This document shows positions 9,447 through 19,445 of a stretch of 64,000 nt of DNA, one piece after another. The position numbers and the translations under genes were made by a program. Where the stretch lies: contig JANRIO010000037.1 in assembly GCA_033764875.1 (NCBI GenBank), forward strand, positions 1 to 64,000, given 5' to 3'. This DNA is from AWTP1-13 sp033764875 (lineage in GTDB: Bacteria; Pseudomonadota; Alphaproteobacteria; Rhizobiales; Hyphomicrobiaceae). Each line of letters begins with the position of its first letter. Position 1 is the stretch's first letter. Below the pieces are notes generated by a model, which saw only the letters and a program-made list of their open reading frames with translations, made no database searches and was not told where the DNA came from.

Positions 9447-10121
9447 ATGTCGCAATCGCAGATCGAGACCCGGAGGTTTCCGCGATGGACCGGCGCCGCC
9501 GTCGCCCTCGGCGCGGCCATCGCCGGTTTCGCTGCGGTATACGTGACGCTCAGGGCGTCTGACAATCCGAAGCCGCAAGCCCCGCGGCCCGCTGCCGGCG
9601 CGATGTCGGCCGCCTCGGCCCCCGCCACGCTGCCCTCGGGCCCCGGCGCCAACCCCCTGAGCCAGGGCCACATGGCCGCCTTCGTCTTCAAGAAGGCGCC
9701 CGAGGCCCTGCCGGAGCTCAAGTTCCAGGACGGCCAGGGCCGCGAGCTGACGCTCGCCGCCTTCCGCGGCAAGGTGGTACTGCTGAACCTGTGGGCCACC
9801 TGGTGCCTGCCCTGCCGCAAGGAGATGCCGGCGCTGGACCGCCTGCAGGGCGAGCTCGGCTCCGACAAGTTCGAGGTGGTGGCCTTGAGCGTCGACCGCA
9901 CCGGCATCGCCGGCGCCCGCCGCTTCCTCGACGAGACCAAGGTCGAGAAGCTGGCCGTCTACGCCGACCCCTCCGCCAGGCTGACCTCGCCGCTGCGCGC
10001 CACCGGCCTGCCGACCACGCTGCTCATCGACGCCGACGGGCGCGAGGTCGGCCGCCTCATCGGCCCCGCCGAGTGGGACAGCGCGGAGGCCGTGCGCCTG
10101 ATCAAGGCGGTGATGCGGTAG
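9447..10121 (+). CDS. tlpA: TlpA-like membrane-anchored thiol:disulfide oxidoreductase
   Basis: A 224-residue protein with one N-terminal membrane segment (about residues 14-34, AVALGAAIAGFAAVYVTL) and a periplasmic thioredoxin-fold domain. The redox motif WATWCLPCRKEMP puts cysteines at about 120 and 123; LPTTLLIDADGREVGR carries the cis-proline region. TlpA-type proteins reduce periplasmic thiols, for example during cytochrome oxidase or cytochrome c assembly. The argH-tlpA divergent pairing is common in this order of bacteria. The client protein is unknown here. Confidence 0.88.
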   Translation: MSQSQIETRRFPRWTGAAVALGAAIAGFAAVYVTLRASDNPKPQAPRPAAGAMSAASAPATLPSGPGANPLSQGHMAAFVFKKAPEALPELKFQDGQGRELTLAAFRGKVVLLNLWATWCLPCRKEMPALDRLQGELGSDKFEVVALSVDRTGIAGARRFLDETKVEKLAVYADPSARLTSPLRATGLPTTLLIDADGREVGRLIGPAEWDSAEAVRLIKAVMR

Positions 10122-10251
10122 GAGAATCGAGCGCCTGGCCAGTTGCGAGGCCGCCGCAACAGATCCGCCGACGGAATCTCTGTTGTCGATTCCCTCGCGC
10201 GGCGATCCAATGCGGCCAGTCCGATGCGCGAGGACTTGCAGCGTGCGCCAG

Positions 10252-10905
10252 ATGCCGGAGTTAGTCGAAGTGACCACATCGAACACCGACGCGCGCTTCT
10301 GGGATCGGATCGCGCGCAAGTACGCCCAAGACGCCATAAAGGACATGGCGGGCTACGAGCGTACCGTGGCGCGCGTGCGCCAATGCCTCGAGCGCACCGA
10401 CACGGTATTGGAGGTCGGCTGCGGCACGGGCATGACCGCGCTCACACTTGCTCCCGCCGTCGCGCGCTACATCGGCACCGATATCTCCGCCGAGATGATC
10501 GCGATCGCGCGCAAAAGGGCGGCCGCGCAGGGATGCGGAAACGTCGAGTTCGCCGTGGCCGGATCCAATGGCTCGACCTGGCCCGCAGGGTCCTACGATG
10601 CGGTACTGGCATTCAACGTCCTGCATCTCGTTCGCGAGCGAGCAGGCTTCCTGCGTCAGCTGCACGCCGCCTTGAAGCCCGGCGGTCTGTTCATCAGCAA
10701 GACGCCGTGCCTGTCGGAGATGAACCGGTTGATCCGCCTCGCCGTGCCCGTCGCGCAAGTCCTCGGCAAGGCGCCAAATGTCGATTTCTTCACGGCGGCC
10801 CGATTGATCGACGACATCGCAGGCGCTGGGTTCAGCGTGGTCGAGCAAGCGCGACACGGCACCAAGCCCGACGAGCCGCGCATCTTCATCGTCGCTCGCA
10901 GATGA
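10252..10905 (+). CDS. Class I SAM-dependent methyltransferase
   Basis: A 217-residue methyltransferase. Motif I is VLEVGCGTGMTALTLA near residues 52-67; the acidic strand-2 end is GTDISAEMI; motif post-II is YDAVLAFNVLHLV; motif III is LKPGGLFISKTPC. These mark a UbiE/COQ5-like small-molecule methyltransferase. Start: ATG 10252 begins MPELVEVTTSN just before the conserved RFWDRIARKYA; ATG 10210 is an alternative that would add a cysteine- and arginine-rich leader. The substrate cannot be deduced. It stands alone between tlpA and a convergent hydrolase. Confidence 0.8.
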   Translation: MPELVEVTTSNTDARFWDRIARKYAQDAIKDMAGYERTVARVRQCLERTDTVLEVGCGTGMTALTLAPAVARYIGTDISAEMIAIARKRAAAQGCGNVEFAVAGSNGSTWPAGSYDAVLAFNVLHLVRERAGFLRQLHAALKPGGLFISKTPCLSEMNRLIRLAVPVAQVLGKAPNVDFFTAARLIDDIAGAGFSVVEQARHGTKPDEPRIFIVARR

Positions 10906-10990
10906 AGAGGCCCCATCCAGCTTCGCGCCGGTCTGCGATGCTCTCTCGAGCTCGGCCGTCACGCACCGAGTGCCCCCCATCGCGCCCGCT

Positions 10991-11827
10991 TCACGGCTCG
11001 AACACCGGCCGCTTCTGCTCGCCGTCGGCCTGCAGCAGGCCGCCGACGATGCCGCGGGCGAGCTGCTCGGACATGCAGCGGTAGCCGCGGTCGTTCATGT
11101 GCAGGTTGTCGCGCGTGAGGTAGAACGTGTCGCCGCGCTCCTTCTGCAGCTCGCGCATCGCCTCGTAGCGGTCGACGAGCAGCACGTGCGCCTCGCGCGC
11201 CACCTCGGCGACGGCCTGCACCATCCGCTCGTAGTGGCCGTCCTTGGCCAGCTCCTCGCCGAACTGCGGATCGACCAGCACCACGTCGATGCGGCGCTCG
11301 GCGAGCCAGGCCAGCGTGCCCTTGAGGCAGCTCTTGAAGCGATCCACCTCGACGTGCCGGATGGCGTCGTTGGTGCCGACCTGCCAGACCACGAGGTCTG
11401 GCTTGGTCTCCTCCACCTCGCGCTTCATGCGGTCGGCGGCACCCTGCGCCACCTCGCCGCCGACGCCGCGGCCGACGACGTCGAAGTCCATGCCCTTGAC
11501 CGAGCCCTCCAGGTCCTTCTCCAGCCGCGCCACGTAGGTGGCCGACGGCGACGAGGCGCCGGTCCCGACGGTCGAGGAGGAGCCGATGGCGAGGATGCGC
11601 ACGGTTCGGTTCGACCGCACGGCACGGCTCAGCCCGCGCAAGGGGCGGCGGAACAGCTCGCCCGCGACGCGGCGCGAGCGGCATTCGGGCGACAGCTGCG
11701 GCGGCGCGCTCGGCAGCTGCAGCACCGGCACCATCGGCCCGAGCGCGACCTGCTGGGCGGAGGCGGACGTCGCCGCCACGCATAGCGCAGCCACCCATGC
11801 GCCCCGGAGAAGGCCTGCCCGCAACAT
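10991..11827 (-). CDS. Secreted SGNH/GDSL-type hydrolase
   Basis: A 278-residue esterase or acyl-hydrolase of the SGNH superfamily. The signal peptide MLRAGLLRGAWVAALCVAA ends ASA-QQ near residue 25. Block I is ILAIGSSSTVGTG (nucleophile serine, GSS instead of GDS), block II GRGVGGE, block III WQVGTNDA, and block V DNLHMNDRGY with the catalytic Asp and His. It would act on an ester outside the cytoplasmic membrane, possibly a polysaccharide acetyl group; this is inference. An unusual AT-containing palindrome lies just upstream. Confidence 0.85.
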   Translation of the reverse strand: MLRAGLLRGAWVAALCVAATSASAQQVALGPMVPVLQLPSAPPQLSPECRSRRVAGELFRRPLRGLSRAVRSNRTVRILAIGSSSTVGTGASSPSATYVARLEKDLEGSVKGMDFDVVGRGVGGEVAQGAADRMKREVEETKPDLVVWQVGTNDAIRHVEVDRFKSCLKGTLAWLAERRIDVVLVDPQFGEELAKDGHYERMVQAVAEVAREAHVLLVDRYEAMRELQKERGDTFYLTRDNLHMNDRGYRCMSEQLARGIVGGLLQADGEQKRPVFEP

Positions 11828-11842
11828 CTGGAGAACCCCGAC

Positions 11843-11863
11843 TTGACGTAACGTTAACGTAGA
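11843..11863. promoter_or_regulatory. Candidate operator: TTGACGTAACGTTAACGTAGA
   Basis: A 21-bp element containing the 10-bp palindrome ACGTTAACGT (11851-11860) in the 141-bp spacer between the divergent SGNH hydrolase and dapD. The sequence resembles sites of MerR-family catabolic regulators (TTGACGT...ACGTAA type). No such regulator is encoded nearby, so the reader is unknown. Confidence 0.4.
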
Positions 11864-11968
11864 GGCAGTTGAAACACCGGTAAAGCGGCCGCCCCGCAGC
11901 CCATTCTCTCCCGCAGGCTCCTGTGGGCCGGTTGACACACTGCGGGCACAATCGAGAAGACGAGACCC

Positions 11969-12811
<843 letters not shown>

Positions 12812-12819
12812 GCCGGAGC

Positions 12820-12846
12820 TGCCCGGCCCCCCGGGCGGTTCTTGAC
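12820..12846 (+). terminator. Possible terminator after dapD
   Basis: GCCCGG-CCCC-CCGGGC forms a short GC-rich hairpin 9 bp past the dapD stop, followed by GGTTCTTG. The T run is poor, so it is only a candidate. Confidence 0.35.
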
Positions 12847-12920
12847 GCTCTTTTGAAGCCCGCACGCGCGCCCCCGTGCTAGCTGTACCCGGTTCCAATC
12901 GGCGCCAGGAGATGAGACGC

Positions 12921-13910
12921 GTGAGCGACCGCACGGGCTTGCAGACGAGCGACAGGCTGCTGAAGTTTCAGGATCCCGACTGGACGCTCACGGGCGAGGA
13001 GCGCGCCCGCGTCGGCCTCAAAGCGCTCGAGACGCTTTGGATCAACACCGGCACGGTGTGCAACATCACCTGCCGCAACTGCTATATCGAATCGAGCCCC
13101 GGCAACGACCGGCTCGCCTACATCACGGCGGCCGAGGTCGCAGCCTACCTCGACGAGATCGCGCGCGATGGCCTCGCCACCGGCGTCATCGCCTTCACCG
13201 GCGGCGAGCCGTTCATGAACCCCGACATCCTGGTCATGGCGGGCGACGCGCTGGCACGCGGCCACGATGTGCTGGTCCTCACCAATGCCATGCAGCCGAT
13301 GCAGCGTCCCCGCATCAAGGCGGGCCTCCTCGGGCTGGCCCAGCGCCACGGGACGCGGCTCACGATCCGCGTCAGCCTCGACCACCACGGCCGCAAGCTG
13401 CACGAGGTGGAGCGCGGGCAGGGCACCTGGGCCAAGGCCATTGCCGGACTCGACTGGCTGGTCAGGTCCGGCATCAACACGGCGATCGCCGGCCGCACCT
13501 GCTGGGGCGAGACGGAAGCCCAGGCCCGTCAGGGCTACGCCGGGCTCATCGCCGAGCGCGGCTGGGGCATCGATGCCGCCGACGGCAGGGCGCTGGTGCT
13601 GCTGCCCGAGATGGAGGCCGACAGCGGCGTTCCCGAGATCACCACCCGCTGCTGGTCGATCTTGAAGAAGGACCCCGGCGACATGATGTGCGCCGCGAGC
13701 CGGATGATCGTGAAGCGCAAGGGCGCAGCCGCGCCGACCGTCGTGCCCTGCACGCTGATCGCCTACCAACCCGAGTTCGACATGGGGCGCACGCTGGCCG
13801 AGGCGGCCCGCGCCGATGGCGGCATGTTCGCCAGCGGCGCCGTCAAGCTGTGCCACCCGCACTGCGCCAAGTTCTGCGTGCTGGGCGGCGGCAGCTGCTC
13901 GGGCGCCTGA
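12921..13910 (+). CDS. Radical SAM protein of unknown substrate
   Basis: A 329-residue radical SAM enzyme. The [4Fe-4S] motif CNITCRNC (CX3CX2C) lies near residues 47-54, followed by the SAM-binding GGEPF motif (FTGGEPFMNPDI). A second cysteine group at the C-terminus, LCHPHCAKFCVLGGGSC, could hold an auxiliary cluster. The GTG at 12921 is chosen because AGGAG ends 8 bp upstream; the ATG at 12912 sits almost on that ribosome site. No peptide precursor or partner is visible next to it. It follows dapD by 109 bp. Confidence 0.82.
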   Translation: MSDRTGLQTSDRLLKFQDPDWTLTGEERARVGLKALETLWINTGTVCNITCRNCYIESSPGNDRLAYITAAEVAAYLDEIARDGLATGVIAFTGGEPFMNPDILVMAGDALARGHDVLVLTNAMQPMQRPRIKAGLLGLAQRHGTRLTIRVSLDHHGRKLHEVERGQGTWAKAIAGLDWLVRSGINTAIAGRTCWGETEAQARQGYAGLIAERGWGIDAADGRALVLLPEMEADSGVPEITTRCWSILKKDPGDMMCAASRMIVKRKGAAAPTVVPCTLIAYQPEFDMGRTLAEAARADGGMFASGAVKLCHPHCAKFCVLGGGSCSGA

Positions 13911-14028
13911 TCCGGCCTGATCCGGCAGGCCAAGCCCTCCTTCTGCGCGCCGCCAGGACGCATCAGCGTCGAGAGCGCCTCGTGCCGGGGCACAAGACGC
14001 CCGCCCTGATCGCATGCGTCGGACTGCG

Positions 14029-14436
14029 CTATTTCTTGACCAGCGCGTCGCGGATTTCCCTGAGATAGATCTCGGAGGGCGAGGGCGGCGGCGGCATCGC
14101 ATCCTGCTCCTTCTCGAACTTGGCTTTCAGGGTAAGCATCGTCTTGAGCACCAGGAACAGCACGAAGGCGATGATGGCGAAGTCGACCACGGTCTGGACG
14201 AAGATGCCGTACTTGATCAGCACCGGCTTTTCCACCGAGCCGAGGTTGATCGCGAGGTCCTTGAAGTCGACCCGGCCCAGGATGAACCCGATCGGCGGCA
14301 TCAGCACGTTCTCCACCAGCGCCGACACGATCTTGCCGAACGCGGCCCCGATGATGACGCCGACGGCCAGGTCGACGACGTTACCCCTGAGCGCGAAATC
14401 GCGGAACTCGGACAGCAGCTTGGTATTCACTTTCAT
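14029..14436 (-). CDS. mscL: Large-conductance mechanosensitive channel MscL
   Basis: A 135-residue inner-membrane channel that opens under osmotic downshock. The N-terminal helix MKVNTKLLSEFRDFALRGN precedes TM1 (VVDLAVGVIIGAAFGKIVSA), a periplasmic loop, TM2 (FAIIAFVLFLVLKTML) and the cytoplasmic helix ending SEIYLREIRDALVKK. All are standard for the family. The ATG at 14436 has GAAAGGGG 6 bp upstream. Divergent from the kinase gene across a 254-bp spacer in which no specific site was recognised. Confidence 0.96.
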   Translation of the reverse strand: MKVNTKLLSEFRDFALRGNVVDLAVGVIIGAAFGKIVSALVENVLMPPIGFILGRVDFKDLAINLGSVEKPVLIKYGIFVQTVVDFAIIAFVLFLVLKTMLTLKAKFEKEQDAMPPPPSPSEIYLREIRDALVKK

Positions 14437-14690
14437 TGCCAACCCCTTTCGCCGGCCCCGTTGAATCGGACCGCTAGCTTACGCGACGGCTTTTCGCGCC
14501 CGCAATCGGAAATGCTCCGTGCCCGCCGCGACCGGCATGGCGGACTTAAGGCTCGCGCGGCGCGGGATTGGACAAGAGGGGATGCCATCCCCCACAATAT
14601 CCTCAAGGTTGCAGAGCTTCGGCCGCGCCAGCACGCCCCTCGAGGCCGGAACAGCGGCCGGCCGGGGCGGGACGCGCATGCAGGACACGC

Positions 14691-17600
14691 ATGGTTGAGA
14701 GCTTCACGATCGTCGCCCTGGCCCTCGGCTACGTGAGCGCGCTGTTTGCGCTCGCCTGGTTTGCGGACCACCGGGTGCGCACGCGCAAGGCGGGCGATAG
14801 CCGGCCGTTCGTCTACGCCCTCTCGCTGGCGGTCTACTGCACCTCCTGGACGTTCTTCGGCAGCGTCGGGCTCGCCGTCACCACCGGCTACGACTTCATC
14901 GCGGTCTATCTCGGTCCCGTCCTGCTGTTCGTGTTCGGCTGGAAGATCCTGCTGCGCATCGTGCGGCTCGCCAAGAGCCAGAACATCACCTCGGTCGCCG
15001 ACTTTCTCGCCTCGCGCTACGGCAAGAGCCAGGCGGTGGCGGCCATCGTCACGGTGATCGCGGTCGCCGGCACGCTGCCCTACATCGCCCTGCAGCTGAA
15101 AGCCGTGTCCTCCTCCGTCGATACGCTGCTCGGCGCCAATCGCCTGGCGCAATGGCACCTGCCGACCGACACCGCCCTCATCATTGCGGGCGCCATGGCC
15201 ATCTTCGCGGTCCTCTTCGGCACCCGCCACGTCGACGCGACGGAGCATCAGGAAGGTCTAATCGCGGCCGTCGCCGCGGAATCCATCGTCAAGCTCCTCG
15301 CATTCCTGACCGTCGGCTTCTTCGTCCTCTACTATTATTTCGGCGGCTTCGGCGCCTTCTTCACCGTCGCGCAGGCGAGCGCCGAGGTGAAGGCGATCTT
15401 CGGCGAGGGGGTCAACGGCGGCACCTGGATCACTGTCACCTTCTTGAGCCTCGTCAGCTCCATCCTGCTGCCGCGCCAGTTCCACGTCGCGGTGGTCGAG
15501 AACAACTCCGAGGGGGAGATCCGCCGCGCCCGCTGGCTGTTCCCGCTCTATCTCCTGCTCATCAACCTGTTCGTGGTGCCGATTGCGGTCGCCGGGATGC
15601 TCTTCGCCCCCGGCTCGATCAACGCCGACATGTACGTGCTCGGCCTGCCGCTGGCCGCCGGTGCCGAGACGGTGACGCTGATCGCCTTCGTCGGCGGCCT
15701 GTCGGCGGCGACCGCCATGGTCATCGTCGACTGCGTGGCGCTGGCGATCATGGTCTGCAACGGCCTCGTCGTGCCGTTCCTGCTGCGCCGGCGCCTGTCG
15801 GGCATCGGTGGCCAGCCGCAGGATCTGGGACGCCACCTGCTCAGCATCCGCCGGCTCGCCATCGTCGGCATCCTGATGCTCGCCTACGTGTTCTACCGGG
15901 CGCTGGGGCAGACGCACGGGCTGGCCTCCATCGGCCTCGTCTCCTTCGCCGCCATCGCCCAGTTCGCGCCCGCCTTCTTCGGCGGCCTGTTCTGGCGCAA
16001 TGCGACCGCGCGCGGCGCCATCGCCGGTATCCTCGCCGGCTTCTCGATCTGGGCCTACACGCTGCTGCTGCCCTGGGTCATCGAGGCCGGCTGGCTCTCC
16101 AAGGACATTCTCACGAGCGGGCCGTTCGGCCTCGGCTTCCTGTCGCCGCGGGCGCTGTTCTACCTGCGCTTCGAGCCGCTCACCCACGGCGTCCTGTGGA
16201 GCCTTGCCGCCAACATCGCGGCCTTCGTCGCCGTGTCGCTGCTGCGCGCGCCCGAGCCCGTCGAGCGCCTCCAGGCCCGCATCTTCGTCCTCAACGACAC
16301 GCCGCGCCCGCCGCTGACCCCCTCGTTCCGGCTGTGGCGCACCTCCGTCACCGCGGGCGACGTGGAGCGCACGATCGCGCGCTACCTGGGAGCCGAGCGC
16401 GCCGCCCGCTCCTTCGCCGAGTATTCCGAGACCCGCAACGGCGGCATCGACCTCAACGCCGAGGCCGATCTCCACCTGCTGCGCTTTGCCGAGCACCTTC
16501 TGACCAGCGCCATCGGCGCCGCCTCCTCGCGCCTCGTGCTGTCCCTGCTGTTGAAGCGCGGCGACGCCGGCAGCCAGTCGGCCCTGCGCCTGCTCGACGA
16601 CGCCTCGGAGGCGCTTCAGTACAACCGCGACCTGCTCCAGTCGGCCCTCGACCAGGTGCGCCACGGCCTCTCGGTCTTCGACAACGACCTGCGGCTGATC
16701 TGCTGGAACCGCCAGTTCCGCGAGCTTCTGAACCTGCCGCCGGAGATCGGCCGCGTCGGCACGCCGCTCGACCAGGTCCTGCGCCTGTGCGCCGAGCGCG
16801 GCGACTTCGGCCCCGGCAACGTCGACAAGCTCATCTCCGGCCGCATGCTCAAGCTGTCGATGACCCACGAGACCTTCCAGGAGCAGGTGGACGGCGGCCG
16901 GCGCATTCTCGAGATCCGGACGAGCCCCATGCCCCAGGGCGGCTTCGTGACGACCTATTCCGACATCACCGAGCGCGTCGAGGCGGCCGAGGCCCTCGAG
17001 CGCTCCAACGAGACCCTGGAGCGGCGCGTGCGCGAGCGCACCGCCGAGCTGCTCGAGGTCAACAAGGCGCTCGCCATCGCCAAGCGCAAGGCCGACGAGG
17101 CCAACCAGGACAAGACGCGCTTCCTCGCCGCCGCCAGCCACGACGTGCTGCAGCCCCTCAATGCCGCACGCCTCTACGTGACGAGCCTCGTCGAGCGCCA
17201 GCTGCCTGGCGCCGACGCGCAGGTCGTCACCAACATCGACGCCTCGCTCGAGGCCGTCGAGGAGATCCTCAACGTCCTCATCGAGATCGCCCGGCTCGAC
17301 ACCGGCAAGCTCGAGCCCGAGGTCAGTCGCTTCCAGCTGCAAGGCCTGTTCAACCGGCTCGCCGTCGAGTTCGAGCCGCTGGCCCGCGCGCGCGGCCTCG
17401 AGCTCACCATCAGGCCGACCGCGCTGTGGGTCGCCTCCGATCGCCGCCTGCTCTATCGCCTGCTGCAGAACCTGGTCTCCAACGCCCTCAAGTACACCGG
17501 CAGGGGACGGGTTCTGCTCGCCGCGCGCCCGCACGACGGCGGCGTCAGGATCTGCGTCTACGACACCGGCCCAGGCATCCGCGAAGGCGAGCGCGCCATC

Positions 17601-18209
17601 ATCTTCAAGGAGTTCCACCGTCTCGATGCGACGGCGCAGCAGGTGCGCGGCCTCGGTCTCGGCCTCTCCATCGTGGAGCGCATCAGCAAGCTGCTCGGAC
17701 ACCGCGTCGGCCTGCAGTCGAAGCCCGGCCAAGGCTCGATGTTCTCCGTCAACGTGCCGCGCGCCGAGCCCGAGGCGCGGGCCGAGACGCAGCTTGCGCT
17801 GCCCCCTGTCGTCGGCCGTCTCGCCGGCATCCGCGTGCTGTGCATCGACAACGAGCGCGCCGTGCTCAACGGCATGCGCACGCTGATCTCCGGCTGGGGC
17901 TGCGAGGTCGGCACCGCGCAGAGCGCGGAGGAGGCCGTCGCCCTGTGCAGCTCCGGCCGCGTGTCCTGGGACATCGTGCTGGCCGACTACCATCTCGACC
18001 GCGGCATCGGCCTCGAGGCCATCACCGCCGTGCGCGCCGTGCTCGGTGGCGGCATTCCGGCGGTCATCATCAGTGCCGACAACTCGCCCGAGATGCAGCG
18101 CGAGGTGCGGGCCCACGGCCACAACTTCCTGCGCAAGCCCGTGAAGGCGGCAGCCCTGCGCGCCCTGATGTACCAGCTGACCTTGAACCGGGCCTCGGCC
18201 GCCGAATAG
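14691..18209 (+). CDS. Hybrid histidine kinase with N-terminal sodium/solute-symporter domain
   Basis: A 1172-residue membrane sensor. Residues about 1-520 form an SSS transporter-like domain with many membrane segments (for example LSLAVYCTSWTFFGSVG). A PAS domain follows near 640-760 (LDQVRHGLSVFDNDLRLICW), then a coiled stretch, the dimerisation domain with phospho-His in ASHDVLQPLNAARLYVTSL near 816, a HATPase (NLVSNALKY near 930, DTGPGIREGE, GLGLGLSIVERI) and a receiver domain (about 1045-1165, VLCIDNE, acceptor Asp in VLADYHLD, Lys in LRKPVKAA). The symporter part probably senses solute binding or flux. Neighbours are a convergent LuxR regulator and a symporter pair. Confidence 0.92.
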   Translation: MVESFTIVALALGYVSALFALAWFADHRVRTRKAGDSRPFVYALSLAVYCTSWTFFGSVGLAVTTGYDFIAVYLGPVLLFVFGWKILLRIVRLAKSQNITSVADFLASRYGKSQAVAAIVTVIAVAGTLPYIALQLKAVSSSVDTLLGANRLAQWHLPTDTALIIAGAMAIFAVLFGTRHVDATEHQEGLIAAVAAESIVKLLAFLTVGFFVLYYYFGGFGAFFTVAQASAEVKAIFGEGVNGGTWITVTFLSLVSSILLPRQFHVAVVENNSEGEIRRARWLFPLYLLLINLFVVPIAVAGMLFAPGSINADMYVLGLPLAAGAETVTLIAFVGGLSAATAMVIVDCVALAIMVCNGLVVPFLLRRRLSGIGGQPQDLGRHLLSIRRLAIVGILMLAYVFYRALGQTHGLASIGLVSFAAIAQFAPAFFGGLFWRNATARGAIAGILAGFSIWAYTLLLPWVIEAGWLSKDILTSGPFGLGFLSPRALFYLRFEPLTHGVLWSLAANIAAFVAVSLLRAPEPVERLQARIFVLNDTPRPPLTPSFRLWRTSVTAGDVERTIARYLGAERAARSFAEYSETRNGGIDLNAEADLHLLRFAEHLLTSAIGAASSRLVLSLLLKRGDAGSQSALRLLDDASEALQYNRDLLQSALDQVRHGLSVFDNDLRLICWNRQFRELLNLPPEIGRVGTPLDQVLRLCAERGDFGPGNVDKLISGRMLKLSMTHETFQEQVDGGRRILEIRTSPMPQGGFVTTYSDITERVEAAEALERSNETLERRVRERTAELLEVNKALAIAKRKADEANQDKTRFLAAASHDVLQPLNAARLYVTSLVERQLPGADAQVVTNIDASLEAVEEILNVLIEIARLDTGKLEPEVSRFQLQGLFNRLAVEFEPLARARGLELTIRPTALWVASDRRLLYRLLQNLVSNALKYTGRGRVLLAARPHDGGVRICVYDTGPGIREGERAIIFKEFHRLDATAQQVRGLGLGLSIVERISKLLGHRVGLQSKPGQGSMFSVNVPRAEPEARAETQLALPPVVGRLAGIRVLCIDNERAVLNGMRTLISGWGCEVGTAQSAEEAVALCSSGRVSWDIVLADYHLDRGIGLEAITAVRAVLGGGIPAVIISADNSPEMQREVRAHGHNFLRKPVKAAALRALMYQLTLNRASAAE

Positions 18210-18230
18210 GGGCGAACCCTCGCTGCCGCC

Positions 18231-18911
18231 TCAGCTTGCCTGGCGCGGCCAATCCGTGGCCGCCCCGATCTTGCCGATGGCGATCACCGCCTGGGTGCGG
18301 CTGTCGACGCCGAGCTTCTGCAGGATCGCCGAGACGTGCGCCTTGATGGTCGCCTCCGACACCCCGAGCTTGAACGCGATCTGCTTGTTGAGCAGGCCCT
18401 CGCCCAGCATCATGAGCACCCGCACCTGCTGCGGCGTGAGCGTGGCAAGCCGCGTGACGAGCTCGGAGTTCTCCTTGCTCGGGGCGGTGGCGAGGTCGAT
18501 GCCGGGCGGCAGCCACACCTCGCCGTCCATCACTGTGCGGATGGCCTCGCGGATGCGCTCCACCGGCTGCGACTTCGGGATGAACCCCGAGGCGCCGCAG
18601 TCGAGGCAGTGGCGAATGGTGCCGGGATCGTCGGTAGCCGAGACGATCACCACGGGAATGGCCGGATGCTGCGCGCGCAGGTAGAGCAGCCCGGACACGC
18701 CGTGCACGCCCGGCATGGTCAGGTCGAGCAGAATTAGGTCCACCTCGCCCGCCTCGCTCAGCCGGTCCGTCAGCTCGTCGAGCGACCCGGCCTCGAGAAT
18801 CTCGGCGTTGCTGAACGCAGCCCCGAGCGCCTGGCTCAAGGCGCCGCGAAACAGCGGGTGATCGTCGACGATGATGAAGCGGTAATCGGTTTGCCCGGTC
18901 ATCAGGGACAT
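18231..18911 (-). CDS. LuxR/NarL-family response regulator
   Basis: A 226-residue two-domain regulator. The receiver domain has the acidic pair in FIIVDDHPLFRGAL, phospho-acceptor Asp in LILLDLTMPGVHG near residue 60, and Lys in SGFIPKSQP. The C-terminal LuxR HTH (LTPQQVRVLMMLGEGLLNKQ through SEATIKAHVSAILQKLGV, about 155-205) binds DNA. It is convergent with the symporter-fused kinase, with 21 bp between the stops, and divergent from the symporter genes, so it most likely takes phosphate from that kinase and controls the symporter. The ATG at 18911 is used; ATG 18902 is possible. Confidence 0.92.
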   Translation of the reverse strand: MSLMTGQTDYRFIIVDDHPLFRGALSQALGAAFSNAEILEAGSLDELTDRLSEAGEVDLILLDLTMPGVHGVSGLLYLRAQHPAIPVVIVSATDDPGTIRHCLDCGASGFIPKSQPVERIREAIRTVMDGEVWLPPGIDLATAPSKENSELVTRLATLTPQQVRVLMMLGEGLLNKQIAFKLGVSEATIKAHVSAILQKLGVDSRTQAVIAIGKIGAATDWPRQAS

Positions 18912-19187
18912 TTCTGGCTCGGTTCGACTTTAGGATAATGTAGCGGTATTCACTCCGCTTCGCCAACCCTGGCGTGTGAAACGCTTAACCCGGGCCCTGG
19001 CGGACCGGGATGCGCCGCCTTGGCCCGTACACAGGCTCTGCCGCCGGCGACCGCATTTTGGCTATGCTTGCCGCCTAGTTTCAGGCAAGGGAGACCCGGT
19101 ATCGGCGTCCCGTCGGGCGTGTTGCTGATCGAGGGCGACGGCACCGGGCGGGCTGCTCCGGGACCGGTGCGAAGCGAGAGGCAGGCC

Positions 19188-19445
19188 ATGGAACGCAACG
19201 AGCGCAAGCCCTACTGGCGGCACACCAAGGCGCAGATGCTTGCCAGCCTGCTGCCGTTCATCACGGCGCTGGTGCTGCTGCCGCTCTACGCCGAGCCGCT
19301 CAACGACAAGCGCGTGCTCGGCGTGCCGCTTGGCTATTTCCTCGTCTGCCACGGGCTTCTCATCATCGCGTTTGTGACGGTGGCGATGTTCGTCAACCGC
19401 CAGGACGCCATCGACCACTGGCACGGCGCCCACGAGGATCTCTAG
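19188..19445 (+). CDS. Small subunit of sodium/solute symporter (DUF4212)
   Basis: An 85-residue membrane protein with two hydrophobic helices (about 18-36, LLPFITALVLLPLYA; and 48-68, YFLVCHGLLIIAFVTVAMFV) and a charged C-terminus ending DAIDHWHGAHEDL. This matches the DUF4212 small subunit that always precedes a large SSS-type permease. The ATG at 19188 has an AGAGG site 7 bp upstream and gives normal family length; upstream in-frame sequence is not like the family. The 276-bp spacer from the divergent regulator is the likely control region. Its TAG stop lies inside a dispersed repeat. Confidence 0.88.
   Translation: MERNERKPYWRHTKAQMLASLLPFITALVLLPLYAEPLNDKRVLGVPLGYFLVCHGLLIIAFVTVAMFVNRQDAIDHWHGAHEDL

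Noticed and set aside
15258..18122. 954-codon minus-strand frame opposite the hybrid kinase
   Set aside because: Antisense to an unmistakable histidine kinase; the protein is Ala/Asp/Gly-rich with no domain.
19060..19080. Possible sigma54 promoter (TTTTGGCTATGCTTGCCG) before the symporter genes
   Set aside because: The GG and GC elements are 8 bp apart, not the required 10.
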